Part shown: positions 19,279 through 28,793 of the stretch, piece after piece
Position numbering within the stretch: the stretch's first letter is position 1
Layout of the letters: each line of letters starts with the position of its first letter
Source: Pseudomonas nunensis
GTDB lineage: Bacteria; Pseudomonadota; Gammaproteobacteria; Pseudomonadales; Pseudomonadaceae
DNA: 64,000 nt
Direction: 5' to 3'
Assembly: GCF_024296925.1 (NCBI RefSeq)
Contig: NZ_CP101125.1
Location: 3,722,501 to 3,786,500 of the forward strand
Made by a program: the position numbers and the translations under genes
The notes under the pieces: generated by a model
Databases searched by the model: none
What the model was told of the DNA's origin: nothing
What the model saw: the letters and a program-made list of their open reading frames with translations, nothing else

Positions 19279-20649
19279 GTGCAAAAAATCATAGATTCAA
19301 CAGTAGCGATACTAATTAAAACTATTGACTCCAAAAAGGATAGCCGAAAGATTGCTTTGCAATTCATTCTTGAAGAACTCGATGCAGCAAGAAATGGAAA
19401 TGACTTTGTTAGAGATAGAATTAAAAGCTTTTATTTTAATGAAAATGATTACATTGGCGCAATGGACCAAAGCTGGGAAGATGTTGATGGAGAATCTGGG
19501 CCTCAGCAGATTCTAGTTACGATTACCATAGCGCTTTCTCAGGAAGTAGGGGTTGATACGGCGGCGATGGTGAGAATATCCATCGCTGAATATTTAGCCC
19601 ACCATTATAAATTTGGACGATTTTATAAAAGCTCAGAAGTTAAAGCCGCCTCGAAACCTCTAAACCTTTTTGAAATACTAGTTGATAATGAGAGCCTTCT
19701 CCATCCTCACTTCAAATTTTTATTAGAAAAAGAAAACAAGCCTATATGTGATGTATTATCTCGCTGGGCAAGTGGCTTTGAAGACAGAGACAATAAATTT
19801 AACTATGAATTTCAAACTACATTTAACTCGTCTTTTTGGGAGATTTATCTATACCAATGTTTTAAAGATTTAAATATGACAGTTGACTTTTCTAAAGCCA
19901 GCCCTGATTTTACAGTTAAGAACCCAAATGGGGAAATCATCAACATTGAAGCTGTAACGGCAAACCACGCTCATAATTCTGCCCCTGAGTGGAGCGGAGA
20001 GGAATTCAAACGCAATGATGATTTTTTAAATTTTGCTTGTGTAAGGATTTTAAATGCAATAAACAGTAAGCATAAAAAATTTTTTCAGACGTATTCACAA
20101 TATGAACATGTCAAGGGTACACCATTTGTTGTTGCGATAGCCCCTTTCGAACAATCGATGTTTTTTATACAAAACAACGAAGCAATAAACAGAGTTTTAT
20201 ATGGACAAGGAATTGATAAATACAATGACTTTGTTGACATTGAGGTTCCTGTCGCCATAAAAAATGAAAATGTACCTCTCGAACTTGGAATATTCACAAA
20301 TAACAAATACAAGGAAATTAGCGCCATCATTTTTTCGACTACAGCCACTATAGGAAAAGCTATCACGCAGACTTCATTAGCTAGAGATATAAGATCCAGT
20401 CGCTATCACGAGCAACGAGGCTTGATAATGGAGATAACGGAGAATGCAAAACACTTCGAAACACATCTTGACGGGTTACAAATTTTTCACAACCCTTACG
20501 CAATAAATAAACTCCCACCAGGTACTTTTGAACGTTACGAGGTGTCGCATTATCATTATGATACTGCCTCAAAAACTATTGACAACCAGCAAAAAAGCTA
20601 CACTTTAATTTCAAGAAATATTTGGCCATCCTCATCGTCAGACAGCTAA
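19279..20649 (+). CDS. Hypothetical protein, AT-rich, possible PD-(D/E)XK-like fold
   Basis: A 456-residue soluble protein starting at GTG with a GAGGTAA ribosome site. Codon use is strikingly AT-rich compared with every neighbour, so it was acquired from a different source. A central segment SPDFTVKNPNGEIINIEAVTA has the D...E-x-x spacing of PD-(D/E)XK nucleases, but the usual Lys is Val, so catalysis is uncertain. The rest is mixed alpha/beta with no membrane segment. It is a single-gene unit between the frameshifted gene and the zinc-ribbon gene. A defence effector is possible but unproven. Confidence 0.7.
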   Translation: MQKIIDSTVAILIKTIDSKKDSRKIALQFILEELDAARNGNDFVRDRIKSFYFNENDYIGAMDQSWEDVDGESGPQQILVTITIALSQEVGVDTAAMVRISIAEYLAHHYKFGRFYKSSEVKAASKPLNLFEILVDNESLLHPHFKFLLEKENKPICDVLSRWASGFEDRDNKFNYEFQTTFNSSFWEIYLYQCFKDLNMTVDFSKASPDFTVKNPNGEIINIEAVTANHAHNSAPEWSGEEFKRNDDFLNFACVRILNAINSKHKKFFQTYSQYEHVKGTPFVVAIAPFEQSMFFIQNNEAINRVLYGQGIDKYNDFVDIEVPVAIKNENVPLELGIFTNNKYKEISAIIFSTTATIGKAITQTSLARDIRSSRYHEQRGLIMEITENAKHFETHLDGLQIFHNPYAINKLPPGTFERYEVSHYHYDTASKTIDNQQKSYTLISRNIWPSSSSDS

Positions 20650-21022
20650 CAAGTTACCTAAACGGAAACAGTCGGCGATCGCCCTGCGATTATAACCAAC
20701 CATTACTTTCCGCTTAACGAAGGAAATCGACGGTTTTGGCCGATTGCTGCCGATGGCAAAAAATAGGCAATATACCCATTGCGGACACTGCCTCACGGTT
20801 AAGCTAAAGGCTGCGGCACGCAGCCCCAATGAGTGCAACGAACTTTTGAAACTGGACGTAATTAATGGCGCTAGGACTAAATAAAAAGGCTATTGCCGCC
20901 AAGCCTAAAGGTAGAACTGCTGAACGCGAGTTTAGTGTTAGTCACGCTGGACGTTGGAGTTCCGTGATCATCATCTTATCGCGCGCCCTAGCGAGGGCCG
21001 TTGCACTTTCTTATTCTGCCCA
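20650..21022. other. Gene-poor gap with a weak small ORF
   Basis: No confident gene. A 53-codon plus-strand frame (20865-21026) begins MALGLNKKAIAAKPKGRTAE but lacks a ribosome site and degrades into repeats of Ala/Leu. A GC hairpin, GGCTGCG/CGCAGCC, sits at about 20809-20825 without a T-run. Low-level similarity to common Pseudomonas intergenic filler suggests rearranged chromosome debris. Confidence 0.4.
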
Positions 21023-21244
21023 CTAATAACGAAGGGAAATCTTCTCGCCACAAGCGGGACACGAAACATCTACTTCCTTGAGGGCGCGTCGAGTTGGCTG
21101 CTCATAGGTCTCAGCTACAAGATTGGCACGCTTGCAATGCGGGCATTTATAGGAGGTTTTAAATACACTAAATCCGTTACCCAGGCTATGAAAATCGGCC
21201 CCTTCAGATGCGGCATTTAAAAACACTTGCTGATTTTTATCCAT
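21023..21244 (-). CDS. Small zinc-ribbon protein
   Basis: A 73-residue protein with two Cys knuckles, CPHC (about residue 34) and CPAC (about residue 62), separated by 24 residues: a treble-clef or zinc-ribbon of four cysteines. The rest is a polar N-terminus and a hydrophobic tail. AAGGGG precedes the ATG. Such proteins often bind nucleic acids or assist other proteins. Nothing adjacent on the strand identifies a partner; the next minus-strand gene is 166 bases away. Confidence 0.72.
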   Translation of the reverse strand: MDKNQQVFLNAASEGADFHSLGNGFSVFKTSYKCPHCKRANLVAETYEQPTRRALKEVDVSCPACGEKISLRY

Positions 21245-21410
21245 AGTGTGCCCCTTGCTTCAAGTAAATAAAAAATTGAGCGACGTCATCATACTCATCA
21301 ATTGGTTGGCCTAAAGCAGTCGGACGTCGAATAGCACAAACTTATCGATCGCCACGCTACCTGCGTTTGCGTACACAATCGAGGGAGTGATTAAATTTCC
21401 GGCAGTAGAT

Positions 21411-21755
21411 TTATTCGTCAACTTCGCCATCAGGCAGGTCGAGTTCGCCCCATAGGTCGTCGTCAGAAAGCTTTCTGAACTCAGGCATTAGATTTTTTGC
21501 AAGAGCCGAGGGAGCGCCCTCTAAGGCTGATGACGCAACTAGCGCATACCCGCCCCGATCAAGGCGAACTGACACCACACCTAAGTCCTCAAGGGCATCT
21601 CGAACGCTCACAACGAAAGACTCGCGCAAAGTACTTCGTCCCGCAAGGATGCGTAGGGTCTTTTCACTAACGCGAGCGCGTGTCTTCTCAGACCTCTTCA
21701 ACAGCACGGCTAGCCTCAGGGCGACCGTCTCAGGCGTAGGGTATTTAGACCGCAT
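21411..21755 (-). CDS. Small hypothetical protein, probable winged-helix DNA-binding
   Basis: A 114-residue protein. GGAGGAGG immediately before the second ATG fixes the start at 21755 rather than 21788. The N-terminal 75 residues form basic helices with a helix-turn-helix look (SEKTLRILAGRSTLRESFVVS), followed by DALEDLGVVSVRLDRGGYALV, which resembles a winged-helix beta-hairpin. The C-terminus is very acidic (DDDLWGELDLPDGEVDE). A transcriptional regulator or antitoxin-like role is plausible but no partner toxin is adjacent. Confidence 0.65.
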   Translation of the reverse strand: MRSKYPTPETVALRLAVLLKRSEKTRARVSEKTLRILAGRSTLRESFVVSVRDALEDLGVVSVRLDRGGYALVASSALEGAPSALAKNLMPEFRKLSDDDLWGELDLPDGEVDE

Positions 21756-22812
21756 GAAATCCTCCTCCAGAATCCGATTAGATCCCATAGTAGGATCTTA
21801 ATTACAATCTGTAAAGGCCTCTAATTACTAACCAAGGTTTGAGCTAGCTTAGCTATTGGCGGTTCTTCGTCGTCGAATGCTGAGGGTCAGCGCCATCTGA
21901 CAGCCCTACGTCAAACCACCCAAAAATTGGTCATCAGCGACAGCCTGCATAAAGCTTTCGTTGCAGATGATTGCTCAAATGGATGTACCGAGCACGACAC
22001 ATGCTTGCAGGATCTAACCTGTTAGCATCTCGACCAGACGCCGGCAAAGCGTCACCACAAGGCCCGCTCCACCAGCACTTGTCCTCTCCTTCCATCCAAC
22101 CACCAACTCCGGACATCGAAATGTCCCCCCCGAATCCACCCTCCTACAGCGCTGGCGCAACAACGCCCAATCCTGGATCGAAGCCAAGCTCGCCAGTACG
22201 CGATAGTCGGGGTCGGGGTCGGGGTCGTGCTCGGCCAATGCCATTGTCGATCGTTGCCAGCGTCGACTATGACGCGCAGCTTCATGCTGCGCGCCCATAG
22301 CTGTGGCGTTTGGGGGATAACGATATGATTTGGATAAGCCGGCATCAGCCGGGTGTTGTATGTGAACCAGACACCCAAAGCTTGTAACCCCCTCCGCCGG
22401 CCGACGTTGCTCGACAAGCGCAGGCGTTGCGAATATCTGCGCCCCTATGAGCGAAAGTCCGCTATAGGCATTCATTCGGGCTCACACCTCTGAGGGAAAT
22501 GATCACGTCCTGCAATTGCGATAGCGGAAGGGGGGCTGAGGTTGTCGCACAGGATCAAAGTGGCATCTGTCACCCGAGTGGGTCCAATGCGCCGCACAGT
22601 GCCAAGCAGCATATTGTTCTGTATAGCTTCGTTGGGGTACGTGGCCTGCGTGCCATCAGGCATGCTGACGATGCGGCGTAAGGCGCGGACGGGTACCCCA
22701 TCCTGTGCGTCCTGTTGCACTGAACATCATTCCCCTGTTGGCCACCATGAACATAGCAAAGCCAAAGTATGGGTGAAGGGGCGGCCATTCGGGCGCGCTG
22801 ACCGCGCTCATT
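21756..22812. other. About 1 kb with no recognisable gene
   Basis: Frames on both strands are short, compositionally odd (Pro/Arg/Ser-rich) and without ribosome sites. The longest are a minus frame of 153 codons at 22014-22475 and one of 82 codons at 22472-22720. Neither gives recognisable protein. The segment also contains a hexamer tandem repeat (22206-22227). It probably holds decayed genes plus the tail of the helicase operon transcript. Confidence 0.45.
22206..22227. repeat. GGTCGG tandem repeat
   Basis: The hexamer GGTCGG is repeated about 3.5 times without interruption. It is short and G-rich, so it could slip in replication or form secondary structure. No gene is supported across it. 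Confidence 0.7.
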
Positions 22813-25800
22813 CTACCCACGCCAATCCGGAAAAACGGCCTTCCCGATGCTTTTATTGAATCCCAAAGTTGGGTCGATAACAGAGTGACCCAGCGTCTGC
22901 AGCGAAGTCCCCAGAGTAATCAACTCCGCTACCGGTCCTTGACCCGCTCTGGTCAAGCATTGCAGATGTCCAAGGATGATGACCGCCTCACGTGCCCTGG
23001 ACAAAGCCACGTTGATTCGATTTCTGTCCAACAAAAACTCGACGGGTCCAGAACTGCGCGTAAACAGTAGAATCACGATGTCTGCTTCATCGCCCTGTAC
23101 GGCGTCAACCGTGGTGATAGCGCAAGAAAAACCCAGGTTGACCTGCGCCAAAGCGTCTTTTATCGATTCCTTTTGGGCTTCATAGGGGCAAATGATTAAA
23201 AACTTAAAAGCCTGGGCTTCCTTGCGCTTAGCTAATTGCCGTATCAACACTAACAGAGCTGCCCGTTCAGTACCGTTGACGCTGGATTTCGAAGCACCCA
23301 CTTTCTTGTGTTTGTAGGACGTCACCTCTGAGAAGTCCAAAAACAGCGTCCGTTTGCGAGTGAGAGTCCATCCTGGCTGGTGGCGACTGGACTGCAGTTG
23401 ATCGTCGTAAAACAATCGGCTCACCAACTGACCAATGTGTTCATCCATGCGGTGCTGCACCGTTAGCATCCCTTTGTTGCCAGCCGGCAACTGATCGAAC
23501 CATTGCTGGAACATGTTTTCCTTCAGCAATGCTTCAACCTCCTTTAGAGGTAACCGGTAGCCCACCTCCTCAGAAAGCATTTCCGATGTCACGGTCGGCG
23601 GAAGCTGGTTGTGGTCACCCACCAGCACGACTTTATGAGCAACAGCGGCTGGTAAAAGAAGTTCGGCACCGAATGCCTTCCCCGCCTCGTCAATTATCGC
23701 GATGTCAAAGCTTGACCTACTCAGCGCGTAATCCTGACGCGCCATCCCGACGCACGTGACGGCATGGATTTTCCTTGGACCGAGCAACCATCTTGACGCA
23801 CTGGAATATCCCGACGGCTCGTCCAGGAGCTTGAGCCAATCACGCCTTAGTTCGCCGTTGTTTTCCTCTTCGTCGCCCTCCCCCCGCACCGACTTCAAAA
23901 GATTGGGTTGCCAGCGCGTCTCGATTGGCGTGCCCTCGATGCGGTCGGCCGAGCCGTAACGGACAATTTCCTCTTCCAGCCAGGGTACTTCCTTGCGCAG
24001 TCGGCTAAGAAGATTGTCGACCGCTACATGGGTGGGGGCAGTAATCAGTATCCTTGGCCACTGCGTTTCCAACCCTTGCTTGAAAATGGTTTTGAGCCAA
24101 TCGACCATCAGGGTCGTCTTACCGGTACCAGGTGGGCCCCAGATCGCAACCACATTCGCCTTGGATTGCAACAGCGCCATTACCTCATCGCGCCCCTTGT
24201 GTTGATGCGTAACGACCTCTGGAGACAATCCCATCAGCGTGTCACGGACGTTCGCGGACGCAAATTTCCCCAGCACCGCATTTTCAAGGGCGCGCGACAA
24301 AGTTTCCTGTTGATTACCCTCCATGGCCCGTTCAAGGCGATTGAGTGATGAGTGATCAATATCCTTGGAACGCATGCCCTTGGGTAGTTTGAGCTCAAGT
24401 CTGCAGGCACCGAGCGGTTGATCAATCCACTCGAATCTGGCTACTTGAAAAGCCTGCCACTGTCCGGATATCCGGAGACGAGGTTCGGCATCCTTGCTAT
24501 CGCGGGTTAGCCATGAGTATTCAGTGCGTCCAACCAACACACCTTCGACAATTCTCCCTGCGCCGTCGGCACGTGCTGCGACGAAGCCACAGGAATTGAC
24601 ATCAGAGTAATGCTGCTGCTGATCTTGGTAAATTAACGAGAGCTTTCGCAAACGCGAGGCACTTTGCCGTTGTGACAGCATGGCCTTGTGTGCGTCCAAC
24701 TCGTGGTGAAGCGCCAGAACAAACGGCATGAACAATGATCGGTCGGCATTGGTCTCATCTGCACCACCGATGACAAAAACAGTCAGCTCCGCATGCAAAC
24801 CTAACGACACTGCCGATTTTGGGAGGTCATACGCAATGCTTTGAACCCTAAAGGCGCTCTTGTGCTCATCAACATGCGTCAAGATTGTGACTTTGCCCAA
24901 CGAAAAAGCGATGTGTCCTGAATCGGCAACATGAATGCGAAGACGGCGAAACATATCGCCGCTCGCTTCAATCTTTTGATACGCCTCTACCAAAGCCGGC
25001 AGCTGCTCATCGCTGACTGCCAAGGGGATCGGTGACCAGCGCTCCCGGGTTCCGCTTACACGCTGGTGGCGCTGTACCCGCAAGCGCTTTGCGCCATAGC
25101 GAGCGATGTCCTGTAACCTCCAGATATCTGGGAAAACGTCAACGGTCTGACCCGGTTGCAAATCTTGATGATCTTTCCATCCGCAGACCAAGCTCAACTC
25201 TGCTGCCTGAAACTGGAGCACAATGCCATGGTCGTCGCGATCGACCACCTGAGCGCTGATCTGCTGGCCGCCATCGAAAGTAGCAGCCTCGAACAGCGCT
25301 CCCGCACCGGCGCAGACCACAGCAGAGCGGTGCTGGTGGTCAACGCTGACAAGCAAGCCGCGACGATCGACCACGAAGGGAGCATCAGTGGCTGTCAGAC
25401 GATAACCGTGCAACCACCCTTCCCGTACTTGCGCTAGGGTGACAAGCCCCCCCTCGCGAGGAAAGTCTACTGGAAGCGCGAGAATGCCGGTGCCCGGCAA
25501 ATCATCCGAATATCCCTCCAGAAAGCGTCGTGCGTACTCAGGCAATATGCGCTGTACAAACATAAGGTAAGCTCGCTCAGCCTGTACTTGCCCCAGCGCC
25601 AGATCCAGTTCGAACAAGCATTGACGAAAGGAGACACTTTCATCCCCGCCAAAGCGTTCGCTAACAATTTGTACGGCCTTGTCCCGACAGATCGTCAGTT
25701 CCGTGGCGATTGAGTTGCGTCCTTCAAGCTCGCCTGCGACCAATGCCAGCAGACGTTCGATATAAGCGTTTACGATCCCTGAACGCTTAGCTCGGTCGGC

Positions 25801-25929
25801 TGCGCGTATAACCTCAAGTTGGCGCTCCAGATCGGCGATCTCGCGCTTAACCTCCGCGGTGAGTTCACCGTTCCACCAAGTGACGGTCGAGGCAGCCAGC
25901 GTGATTCCCATCAGTAGCAAAAGTAACAC
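22813..25929 (-). CDS. Upf1/SF1-like helicase with N-terminal membrane anchor
   Basis: A 1038-residue protein. The N-terminus (GTG start, MLLLLLMGITLAAS) is a hydrophobic anchor followed by a coiled coil to about residue 110. A long middle region of unknown fold (about 120-560) comes next. The C-terminal helicase core carries Walker A GPPGTGKTT (about 597), Walker B DIAIIDEAGKAF (about 746) with VLVGDHNQLPP, and motifs V/VI DAVQGDEADIVIL and NVALSRARE (about 946-980). This is the SF1B Upf1/AAA_11-AAA_12 type, an ATP-driven 5'-3' nucleic-acid translocase. It starts five bases after the 157-residue gene, so it is co-translated with it. Confidence 0.88.
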   Translation of the reverse strand: MLLLLLMGITLAASTVTWWNGELTAEVKREIADLERQLEVIRAADRAKRSGIVNAYIERLLALVAGELEGRNSIATELTICRDKAVQIVSERFGGDESVSFRQCLFELDLALGQVQAERAYLMFVQRILPEYARRFLEGYSDDLPGTGILALPVDFPREGGLVTLAQVREGWLHGYRLTATDAPFVVDRRGLLVSVDHQHRSAVVCAGAGALFEAATFDGGQQISAQVVDRDDHGIVLQFQAAELSLVCGWKDHQDLQPGQTVDVFPDIWRLQDIARYGAKRLRVQRHQRVSGTRERWSPIPLAVSDEQLPALVEAYQKIEASGDMFRRLRIHVADSGHIAFSLGKVTILTHVDEHKSAFRVQSIAYDLPKSAVSLGLHAELTVFVIGGADETNADRSLFMPFVLALHHELDAHKAMLSQRQSASRLRKLSLIYQDQQQHYSDVNSCGFVAARADGAGRIVEGVLVGRTEYSWLTRDSKDAEPRLRISGQWQAFQVARFEWIDQPLGACRLELKLPKGMRSKDIDHSSLNRLERAMEGNQQETLSRALENAVLGKFASANVRDTLMGLSPEVVTHQHKGRDEVMALLQSKANVVAIWGPPGTGKTTLMVDWLKTIFKQGLETQWPRILITAPTHVAVDNLLSRLRKEVPWLEEEIVRYGSADRIEGTPIETRWQPNLLKSVRGEGDEEENNGELRRDWLKLLDEPSGYSSASRWLLGPRKIHAVTCVGMARQDYALSRSSFDIAIIDEAGKAFGAELLLPAAVAHKVVLVGDHNQLPPTVTSEMLSEEVGYRLPLKEVEALLKENMFQQWFDQLPAGNKGMLTVQHRMDEHIGQLVSRLFYDDQLQSSRHQPGWTLTRKRTLFLDFSEVTSYKHKKVGASKSSVNGTERAALLVLIRQLAKRKEAQAFKFLIICPYEAQKESIKDALAQVNLGFSCAITTVDAVQGDEADIVILLFTRSSGPVEFLLDRNRINVALSRAREAVIILGHLQCLTRAGQGPVAELITLGTSLQTLGHSVIDPTLGFNKSIGKAVFPDWRG

Positions 25930-25934
25930 GTGAT

Positions 25935-26408
25935 TTAACCCTTTCTGAGTTCGACCATCTTTCCCGTAAGATCGAGCAAGACAGCCCGCATCTGGTTCTC
26001 TTCGGGAGAAAGCAGAGGGATCTGTTTCAACCGTCCCATCTGCTCATCAAAAAAATCGAAGATTCGCTGAAGGATTTCGTCCAACTGTTCCTGGTCCCTC
26101 ATCCTGATCTGATTGTCCGATTGGGTCTTGGCCAACTGCACCTTTGCCTTTTCCAACTCGGCGTAAGAGATCTGTGCCCGACGCACCCACTGCGCCTCAG
26201 TATCCTTGTATCTGATATAGGCACTGCCTAGTTCCACGAACTGCCCGATTAACCCAATCGCTGCCTGCGCCGTCTGCATTTTGTGTGCGTAGTTCTTGGC
26301 GCTCGTCTCGATCGTGAGTTTTTCCAGCGTATGTGCATCGCGCTCAACTGACGCTGTGGCTGACTTCGCGACACTCGACACCTTCGGTAGATTCAACTTT
26401 CCAGCCAT
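25935..26408 (-). CDS. Small helical coiled-coil protein (helicase operon)
   Basis: A 157-residue, all-helical, charged protein with no membrane segment or known motif. Helical stretches include AQISYAELEKAKVQLAKTQS and DEILQRIFDFFDEQMGRL. The ATG has GAGGAG upstream and the gene starts six bases after the preceding stop. Its shape and size resemble the adjacent 169-residue protein (AYIRYKDTEAQ here, NSYINLKNAEAH there), so the two may be distant paralogues that form a complex. I do not recognise the family. Confidence 0.78.
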   Translation of the reverse strand: MAGKLNLPKVSSVAKSATASVERDAHTLEKLTIETSAKNYAHKMQTAQAAIGLIGQFVELGSAYIRYKDTEAQWVRRAQISYAELEKAKVQLAKTQSDNQIRMRDQEQLDEILQRIFDFFDEQMGRLKQIPLLSPEENQMRAVLLDLTGKMVELRKG

Positions 26409-26414
26409 GCTGTT

Positions 26415-26903
26415 TTACTCCTCATCATCCTGGCTCAAATTCGACAGTGCCTGACGTAAATGGTCGTGTGCTTCTTCAAGTTGCTCATAGACCCGATCGA
26501 AGGCATCCAAATCAGGAAGGTCCGACTGACGGATATGCAGAAGCTCTTCAAAAGCCCCCTTACAACTTATTGCGCAGGCGATGACGAGTTCACTAATCCT
26601 ACGATTGATATCGGCCTGTCGTTCGATGTCCCGCTTAGCAGACTCAAGAATCAGGGCTAACTCTTGCCGCTGTATGGCCAGCCGGTTGCTTTCACTCGAC
26701 AAGGTTTTTTTCAATCCGTCGCGATGAGCCTCAGCATTCTTAAGATTGATATATGAGTTGACCGCTTCGAGCACAGCACCTGCTGCCTCCAAGACCATCA
26801 AGGCAGGATTTACCCGTGCACCAGCTTTGGCCACTGCCGATTTGAACCCATATTGGCCGGCATAGCGGGCGGTGTGAGTCATGAATATCAGGGTCTGCTT
26901 CAT
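26415..26903 (-). CDS. Small helical protein (helicase operon)
   Basis: A 162-residue helical protein. The start at 26903 overlaps the S1-protein stop by four bases (ATGA), which indicates translational coupling; an earlier ATG at 26924 is less likely. Residues 30-60 are slightly hydrophobic (PALMVLEAAGAVLEAVNSYINL), then a long coiled coil follows (LKKTLSSESNRLAIQRQELALILESAKRDIERQ) and an acidic C-terminus. It shares layout with the next protein. No family recognised; probably a scaffold or adaptor. Confidence 0.78.
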   Translation of the reverse strand: MKQTLIFMTHTARYAGQYGFKSAVAKAGARVNPALMVLEAAGAVLEAVNSYINLKNAEAHRDGLKKTLSSESNRLAIQRQELALILESAKRDIERQADINRRISELVIACAISCKGAFEELLHIRQSDLPDLDAFDRVYEQLEEAHDHLRQALSNLSQDDEE

Positions 26904-28453
26904 TTGATCGTCATCCTGCACCATTGGTGATCGATGCTGTACGGCTCGTCGCTGCAGAATCCGGGAATGAGCACAGAAAGGTCGATATATGGGATCGGGC
27001 TGACCACGTTATTCAATAGTTTTTCGTTGAAGGCGTCGGTGTTTTTTTGCAACCAAAAGGTGCTCGTCAACGGTTCGTAATAAACCATCGTCTCAATAAG
27101 TTGCCGTTGATTATCATGGGTGTGCATAGCGCACTTGATGATCATTCGAATTATCAAAACCTGTCGGCAACTACGTCGAGGTTTGTCCGCAGACCTCCAG
27201 GCACGAGGTCCTAGAGGATCGAAGGATTTCCACAGCCCACCTAGCAACCAATCAATGGGGACGTCAACATAGACTGTCTTCCAGGACTTTTTTCGTAACA
27301 CGCAAATCCTGAGACGGGGATCATCTTGCAAATACTGCAATTGATCTCTTTGCGCAGCGCTGGCGATACCCTCCAAGACCAACTCGGTTACGGCTTTGCC
27401 GCCAAGCTGCGAGAACCGGCGCTCCTGCGTTGCATCGTAGGGGGGCCTGGGGAAACCCACTTGATCCTCGGGGGAGGAGTGAGCGCTGGCTTGCAACACG
27501 ATTCGTCTGGACTCATCAGCAGCACTCAAAAAGAAACCTGATACCGCATTCACCCTCGACTCCCGCTCCAGGGCAACCGCTTCGACAAGACGATGACCGG
27601 CTAGAGTGGGTATCCCTTGCTCAAGCAAGCCGACTTGCGCCATCACCAGACCAATCGCTTGTACGGAGCTAAGCGGGAAACCCGTCACGGCCCCCAACTG
27701 TCCCATCGTGACCCCTTCACAGAGTCGCTCCAAAAAAAAACACAGGACACTGTCGAAGTCCGACGGTCGGTGTGCGACCGCTGTCAATTCAAAGGGCACT
27801 GCGCTGAAGGGCATTTTAACCGTCGGTACGTCAGGCTTTGGTACACAGGCGCGCAGGCTTCCTTCCAATCTGGTTTTGCGTTTGCGATCCTTCAGCCATC
27901 CAGAGGGACACTCCAGTCGCTGGAGGCTTACGGTTACGCTCGCTCCTAATCTCACCACTTCGCCAGCGTGGGAGATCCATTCCCACGACAATTCCTGCAT
28001 TGGCACCCATATTTCATGAGCGTTCCAATCCAACTTGACGCCAGCACGCAAAATATCGACGACGACGGCGACTACCTGGTCGCCTACACTCATACGCGCA
28101 ACAACCTGGCGCAAGCGCGCCTCACGAACGGCAGACAAACTGCCCTTCCACTCGCCAGCTTTCTTTTCGCTGGGTGCAAGCAGCAAGAACTCGACGGACT
28201 GCCCCTGCTGAACCACATCTTCGCAATGACTGATTCGACTTTCAGCCATTTCAGCTCGGAAGATGACGGCTTTAATGCCATCACAGGAGACCTTGATGAA
28301 GGTTTCGGCCACAAAGTCCACCGACCCGCTCAAAATATCTCCTTCCGAAACGCTGCGCGGGGTGTAGGACGGCGTCGATCCAGAATGTCTGGAGTTGCCC
28401 GGAGCAGACGGAGCAAACAGGGCACCAAGCAACTGATCTAAAAATGAAGACAA
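26900..28453 (-). CDS. Protein with two S1-like domains (head of helicase operon)
   Basis: A 517-residue protein, first gene of the four-gene minus operon. After a short linker come two S1/OB-like domains: SEGDILSGSVDFVAETFIKV to about residue 105, and SVGDQVVAVVVDILRAGVKLDWNAHEIWVPMQELS to about residue 205. A helical wing-like middle and an unknown C-terminal domain (about 400-517) follow. S1 domains bind single-stranded RNA, so with the Upf1-like helicase the operon suggests RNA surveillance or processing. No catalytic motif seen. The 200 bases upstream should hold the promoter. Confidence 0.8.
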   Translation of the reverse strand: MSSFLDQLLGALFAPSAPGNSRHSGSTPSYTPRSVSEGDILSGSVDFVAETFIKVSCDGIKAVIFRAEMAESRISHCEDVVQQGQSVEFLLLAPSEKKAGEWKGSLSAVREARLRQVVARMSVGDQVVAVVVDILRAGVKLDWNAHEIWVPMQELSWEWISHAGEVVRLGASVTVSLQRLECPSGWLKDRKRKTRLEGSLRACVPKPDVPTVKMPFSAVPFELTAVAHRPSDFDSVLCFFLERLCEGVTMGQLGAVTGFPLSSVQAIGLVMAQVGLLEQGIPTLAGHRLVEAVALERESRVNAVSGFFLSAADESRRIVLQASAHSSPEDQVGFPRPPYDATQERRFSQLGGKAVTELVLEGIASAAQRDQLQYLQDDPRLRICVLRKKSWKTVYVDVPIDWLLGGLWKSFDPLGPRAWRSADKPRRSCRQVLIIRMIIKCAMHTHDNQRQLIETMVYYEPLTSTFWLQKNTDAFNEKLLNNVVSPIPYIDLSVLIPGFCSDEPYSIDHQWCRMTIK

Positions 28454-28661
28454 CGGAGACTCCTTCCCTGGGATGGCTCATCGACATCAATAGCCTATAG
28501 CATCGGCCTCATGCATAAAAGCTTACGGGGCAAGATGAGAGTCGTTACTGCGGCACACTGTCACGGTCAAGCGTGAACCAATTTTAGCTGTAGACAAACC
28601 CTCCTCCAACTCACAATCAAAGCTCAGTGCCTCACGCGCAACGCGCGATGCTTGGCGCAAC

Positions 28662-28694
28662 AAAAAAAATGCCGCTCAAATGAGCGGCATTTTT
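28662..28694. terminator. Bidirectional rho-independent terminator without a neighbouring gene end
   Basis: ATGCCGCTC and GAGCGGCAT pair around AAAT, flanked by eight A on the left and TTTT on the right, so it can terminate both strands. The nearest genes read away from it on both sides, so it belongs to no visible transcription unit. It is probably the remains of a lost gene, or an insulator between the divergent defence-type operons. Confidence 0.75.
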
Positions 28695-28793
28695 GCGTAT
28701 GCGTATGGATCGGGAAACGAGACTCGCATCTAGCGTCCAATCCATTGAAGTCTAGGGGTTTTTTCCTGAGCAGGAAAAGACTCAATCCTGGAC

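Noticed and set aside
22014..22475. A 153-codon minus-strand frame
   Set aside because: Contains a low-complexity DPDPDPD run from the hexamer repeat, lacks a ribosome site and resembles no protein I know.
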